A program made the translations under genes and the position numbers. From a virus, in IMG/VR virus record IMGVR_UViG_3300050821_024081, positions 1-31,410 of that record: a stretch of DNA of 31,410 nucleotides; one strand, 5' to 3'. Every line of letters begins with the position of its first letter. Positions within the stretch are counted from its first letter, which is position 1. The notes below the pieces were generated by a model. That model was not told the origin of the DNA. It ran no database searches and was given only the letters and a program-made list of their open reading frames with translations. Positions 29,034-31,410 of the stretch are shown here, piece by piece.

Positions 29034-29214
29034 TCCTTCGGCGGCTGCGCTGAGCTTAGCCAGGCGTTGCCGGGCACTCCTCACCCAGTATTTCGGCTTG
29101 CTCCCTTTTTCGACCGCCTTACAGCGCGTTTTTTGACGGTTGCGGAGAAAAACAGTCTGACGTGGGGCGGGACCGGAACCCTTCCGAGTCTGTTTGAAAG
29201 AAAGTTCCCGAAAC

Positions 29215-29232
29215 TGCACAACCTCATGTGCA
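29215..29232. promoter_or_regulatory. Inverted repeat, operator candidate
   Basis: TGCACA and TGTGCA are perfect six-base inverted arms six bases apart, ending eight bases before the -35 of the repressor-type promoter. The 18-bp size suits a dimeric HTH protein such as the one encoded at 29697. Confidence 0.5.
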
Positions 29233-29239
29233 CTCGACT

Positions 29240-29267
29240 TTGACGCTCTTCCGTTCCGAGCTACGTT
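29240..29267 (+). promoter_or_regulatory. Putative promoter of the lysogeny genes
   Basis: TTGACG (29240-29245), 16 bases, then TACGTT (29262-29267), matching the TTGAC-N16-TACGNT form seen elsewhere. It would transcribe the S24-like, HTH and unknown genes to 30301. Confidence 0.5.
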
Positions 29268-29358
29268 CGTTCCGGCCGGTCCCGCTCGGATGTTTCAAGC
29301 CTGGGCTCACACACCCTCGGTTGCTCTTGTAACCCGACTGGGGCCGTCCGCTTTTCTT

Positions 29359-29700
29359 ATGGACACCATCGAGATTGAACTTGCCGGGGAGTTTGAGCAC
29401 GGACGACCGCTCCGGCTCTCCGGTGCCGTCGCTCGCATCCCACCAGAGGCGATAGACGAGCACGAGATCGTTTACCGGGTCCGCCGCGCCCCCGAGATGG
29501 AGAAGGGCGACCTCCTCATCATCGAGCCCCGCAACTCCGCTTTCACCGGGGAGCTCGTCCTCGCTTTCCGCGGTTCCAACCTTTTCCTCGGCCACTGGTG
29601 GGCGAAGCACGGTCTCCGCGAGCTTCGCATCGAGAACGAAACCCTCACCGGCGAGCTGACGATCGCCGGCGCCGTGACAGTGATCGTGAGGCCAATATGA
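29359..29700 (+). CDS. S24/LexA-like protein lacking catalytic residues and HTH
   Basis: The 113-aa protein aligns by eye with the LexA/CI C-terminal fold: a strand YRVRR, then GDLLIIEPR, TGELVLAF and LFLGHWW, and a final IAGAVTVIVR like the last strand of LexA. The Ser of the usual Ser-Met pair is replaced (APEMEKGD) and the position of the catalytic Lys holds Gly-His, so it should not self-cleave. It has no HTH; the next, overlapping gene supplies one. I used the ATG at 29359; one at 29290 would add 23 residues. Confidence 0.6.
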   Translation: MDTIEIELAGEFEHGRPLRLSGAVARIPPEAIDEHEIVYRVRRAPEMEKGDLLIIEPRNSAFTGELVLAFRGSNLFLGHWWAKHGLRELRIENETLTGELTIAGAVTVIVRPI

Positions 29701-29909
29701 CAAAGCTAGAGGCGTATCTGAAGGCCAAGGGCATCAAACCCGCTCATCTTGCCGTCGCAAGCGAATACTCCCGCCAGCACCTTCTCCGCATCCGTATGGG
29801 GCGCATGGAACCCTCCCGGAAGTGCATCAAGGCCGTCGTGTCCGCTTGCCGGCGGCTTGCCCGCGAGCACGTTACGGCAAGCGAGCTATTCGACCTGGAG
29901 GAGCCATGA
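29697..29909 (+). CDS. HTH DNA-binding protein (Cro/CI-like, 70 aa)
   Basis: Coupled to the S24-like gene by ATGA, this 70-aa protein is a single XRE/Cro-type helix-turn-helix domain: LEAYLKAKGIKPAHLAVASE, SRQHLLRIRMGRMEPS as recognition region, then helical CIKAVVSACRRLARE. No oligomerisation domain is attached. It is the best candidate for the phage repressor or Cro, acting with its S24-like partner; the TGCACA-N6-TGTGCA site upstream may be its operator. Confidence 0.75.
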   Translation: MTKLEAYLKAKGIKPAHLAVASEYSRQHLLRIRMGRMEPSRKCIKAVVSACRRLAREHVTASELFDLEEP

Positions 29910-30301
29910 GAAAGACCTTGAAGTTCCGCCGCATCACTGCCGCGCAGTTCGAGCAGTATTTCTCGCTCGATTCTCCCGGCTATTACATCGCCAAGGAACA
30001 GTTAGAGGCAGGCGAGATTCACAATCCGCAGGATGCGCTCGAAGCCCTCTGCCTCACGAACCAGCTCTACGAACTTATCCTGTCAGAGTTCATGGTGAAG
30101 GCGCTCACGCCGTACGGAAAGGCCGTCGAGTACTTGAAGATGGAGGACCGCGACGAGGTAGGGGAGTTCGTCGTCGGCGTGCTCGGCCGACCGCGCGCAA
30201 TTGCTGTCATGCGCTCCGCGCTTGACGAGCTTCGCGTCCGGGCAGACCTCCCAGAGCGGCCGAAAGTAAAAAGCGGCGCCTATGCAGCGCCGCCTCCTTG
30301 A
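29906..30301 (+). CDS. Hypothetical protein (131 aa) of the lysogeny operon
   Basis: Starts at an ATG coupled to the HTH gene (ATGA). The protein is helical and charged (ITAAQFEQYFSLDSPGYYIA, PQDALEALCLTNQLYELIL) with a Pro-rich end. Its last codons lie over the integrase stop and terminator on the other strand. No recognised domain; the operon suggests a regulatory or immunity role. Confidence 0.6.
   Translation: MRKTLKFRRITAAQFEQYFSLDSPGYYIAKEQLEAGEIHNPQDALEALCLTNQLYELILSEFMVKALTPYGKAVEYLKMEDRDEVGEFVVGVLGRPRAIAVMRSALDELRVRADLPERPKVKSGAYAAPPP
30264..30293 (-). terminator. Intrinsic terminator of the integrase gene
   Basis: GCGGCGC and GCGCCGC form a seven-base GC stem around a seven-base loop, followed on the - strand by TTTTTAC. 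The integrase stop codon lies in the loop. The element is also inside the convergent gene ending at 30301. Confidence 0.75.
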
Positions 30302-31410
30302 ATCACTTTGAGCTTCGGTTCTTCGTCCCACACTGCCCGGATAGCTGTCTCCAAGGCTTCCTGCCTGCTCTTCACCCACGGGGCGTAATGCTTCAAGCAG
30401 ATCGCAGGTGAATGCCCCAGGATGGCCGCCACGCTCTCCACCGGCACTCCTTTTGCGAGTAGGTCCGTCGCCAGCGTGTGCCGGAAGACATGGGCCGAGC
30501 CGTGGTTCACTTCCGCGAGCTTCAGAACCAAGCGGAGCGTCCGGTCCCAACTGCCCCGCACCGTCTTCTCCGCAGCCTGTCCCGTCTGGAAGTAGAACTG
30601 TCCGTGACGGGGAACCTTGGAGAGAATGTCCGAGACGAACTCCGGAATCGGAACCCACACGAGCGTTCCGGTTTTCTCGGTTCGGAGGAACACGCGGCCG
30701 TTCTGCACCCGTGACGTGTCGAGCTTCGCAGCGTCAGAGATGCGGAGACCTGTGTACCGGAGAATCAGGATGAAGGCTTTGACCCGGATGCTGTTCTCCT
30801 CCGTACCGTACCTGCCTCTGGTCACGAGCTTGTCGCATGCTGCGATGATGCGCCGGACCTCTTCATCCGTGAACGGCATCTTCGAGGTGCCTTTGACCTT
30901 CGGCGGTTTCAGAACCTTCGCGGGGTTCTTCTCCATCCAGCTCGAATCCACGCAGAAGGTGAAGAAGGTTCGGAGGCGTTCGAGCCGCCGAGCTGCCGTG
31001 ACAGGCGCCCAGGTCCAGCTTTCGCGGTAACGACGGACCACCGGAACATCCAGTCTCCGAAGGTCCGTAATGCGTTGCGCCTCGCACCATTTCACGAAGT
31101 GGCCTTTGAGGAAGCGGCGGTAGAGGGTAACGGTCGCCTCGGCCAGATTGCGGGCCTCCGCATCGAGTAGAAACGCTTCTACGGCTTCTCCTGGCGTCTT
31201 CCGCTTCTTAGCCTCAGCGCCTATCCTTCCGGCTTCTTTCCATTGCTGGATGAGCTCCTGGGCCGCGTCTAGGGAGGTCAGATCAAGAGACTTCCTGACC
31301 TTCTCCCCTCCGAGGGAACCCTGCACCCACACGGGGCAGGAACAGCGGCGGTAGGCGCGGGACTTTTTCCCGCACTCCGGCGTGTGTCGCCGATAAACAG
31401 AAAGCCCCAT
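30280..31410 (-). CDS. int: Tyrosine recombinase (phage integrase)
   Basis: The 376-aa protein carries the full catalytic set: Arg223 in TGLRISD, Lys246 in TEKTG, His307-x-x-Arg310 in AHVFRHTLA, His333 in LGHSP and Tyr342 in KHYAPW. The N-terminus has His9, Cys13, Cys23 and Cys25, a possible metal-binding arm region, followed by a SAM-like core-binding domain (about 74-165). It recombines attP with a host attB. The ATG is at the last base of the window, so its promoter is outside or, if the genome is circular, within 1-60. An intrinsic terminator follows the stop. Confidence 0.95.
   Translation of the reverse strand: MGLSVYRRHTPECGKKSRAYRRCSCPVWVQGSLGGEKVRKSLDLTSLDAAQELIQQWKEAGRIGAEAKKRKTPGEAVEAFLLDAEARNLAEATVTLYRRFLKGHFVKWCEAQRITDLRRLDVPVVRRYRESWTWAPVTAARRLERLRTFFTFCVDSSWMEKNPAKVLKPPKVKGTSKMPFTDEEVRRIIAACDKLVTRGRYGTEENSIRVKAFILILRYTGLRISDAAKLDTSRVQNGRVFLRTEKTGTLVWVPIPEFVSDILSKVPRHGQFYFQTGQAAEKTVRGSWDRTLRLVLKLAEVNHGSAHVFRHTLATDLLAKGVPVESVAAILGHSPAICLKHYAPWVKSRQEALETAIRAVWDEEPKLKVIQGGGAA

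Larger units (their letters stand above)
29034..29358. other. Regulatory gap before the lysogeny genes
   Basis: About 325 bases without a supported gene. A - strand frame (29219 leftwards) opens here but continues as the antisense of the lysozyme-like gene. The region holds a T-rich stretch after 29090, an inverted repeat at 29215-29232 and a promoter-like element at 29240-29267, as expected for a repressor-controlled region. Confidence 0.5.

Noticed and set aside
28716-29219. 167-codon - strand frame over the lysozyme-like gene and the gap after it
   Set aside because: Two thirds of it is the antisense of a gene with a clear signal peptide and catalytic motif; no promoter or SD site precedes its start.

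Overview
The window reads as one nearly complete temperate phage or prophage genome. It is moderately GC-rich, densely packed and almost entirely on the + strand. It has a full head module (terminase small and large subunits, portal, scaffold-like protein, major capsid protein), a tail or ejection module with no sheath, tail tube or long tape measure (so probably a short-tailed, podovirus-like virion), a lysis cluster, and a lysogeny module ending in a tyrosine integrase on the - strand. The integrase start codon is exactly the last base of the window. The first bases hold a perfect DnaA box, a promoter-like sequence and a tRNA T-arm/acceptor-like segment, as expected of an attP region next to int. 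The simplest reading is a circular phage genome opened at int, or a prophage trimmed there; the sequence alone cannot decide. The host is not identified. Most genes lack Shine-Dalgarno sites, and promoters of the form TTGAC-N16-TAnnnT, some placed for leaderless mRNAs, point to a GC-rich, non-enterobacterial host (Acidobacteriota or Verrucomicrobiota are guesses only).

Layout. 1-368: control and attachment region. 369-5877: early-type genes, many small and cysteine-rich, with a RecB/Cas4-like PD-(D/E)XK nuclease, a VRR-NUC nuclease and a CCHC zinc-knuckle/HTH protein. 5899-6150 (-): a lone leftward gene with a textbook sigma70 promoter and a palindrome over its -35. 6279-9731: an HNH endonuclease, two small genes, TerS, TerL and a HEPN-like accessory gene. 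9805-14037: portal, two small proteins, scaffold-like protein and major capsid with an inserted beta domain. 14121-20668: virion surface, fibre and repeat proteins, including a 458-aa protein built of about nine 39-40-residue proline-rich repeats. 20730-25201: a connector-like protein, a LysM virion protein and a large ejection-type protein. 25331-26695: papain-like protease, holin-like protein and a tiny membrane peptide. 26695-27788: DUF6876-like protein, a small protein, SSB and a Cys-rich protein; 26612-27184 is the only run of genes with strong SD sites. 27816-28334 (-): an HNH-AP2 homing endonuclease. 28626-29033: exported lysozyme-like protein. 29359-31410: an S24-like protein without its catalytic residues, a separate HTH protein, an unknown protein, and the convergent integrase.

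How it works together. The phage appears to package with TerS/TerL through the portal into an HK97-fold head, decorate the head and tail with several beta-rich proteins, and eject with LysM and pilot-type proteins. It carries no polymerase, primase or helicase that I recognise, so it probably relies on host replication plus its own nucleases and SSB. The most unusual items are the 39-residue repeat protein, the shared promoter form with leaderless geometry (including one driving a 23-aa antisense membrane peptide), the apparently split and non-cleavable repressor, and the HEPN-like gene between TerL and portal.
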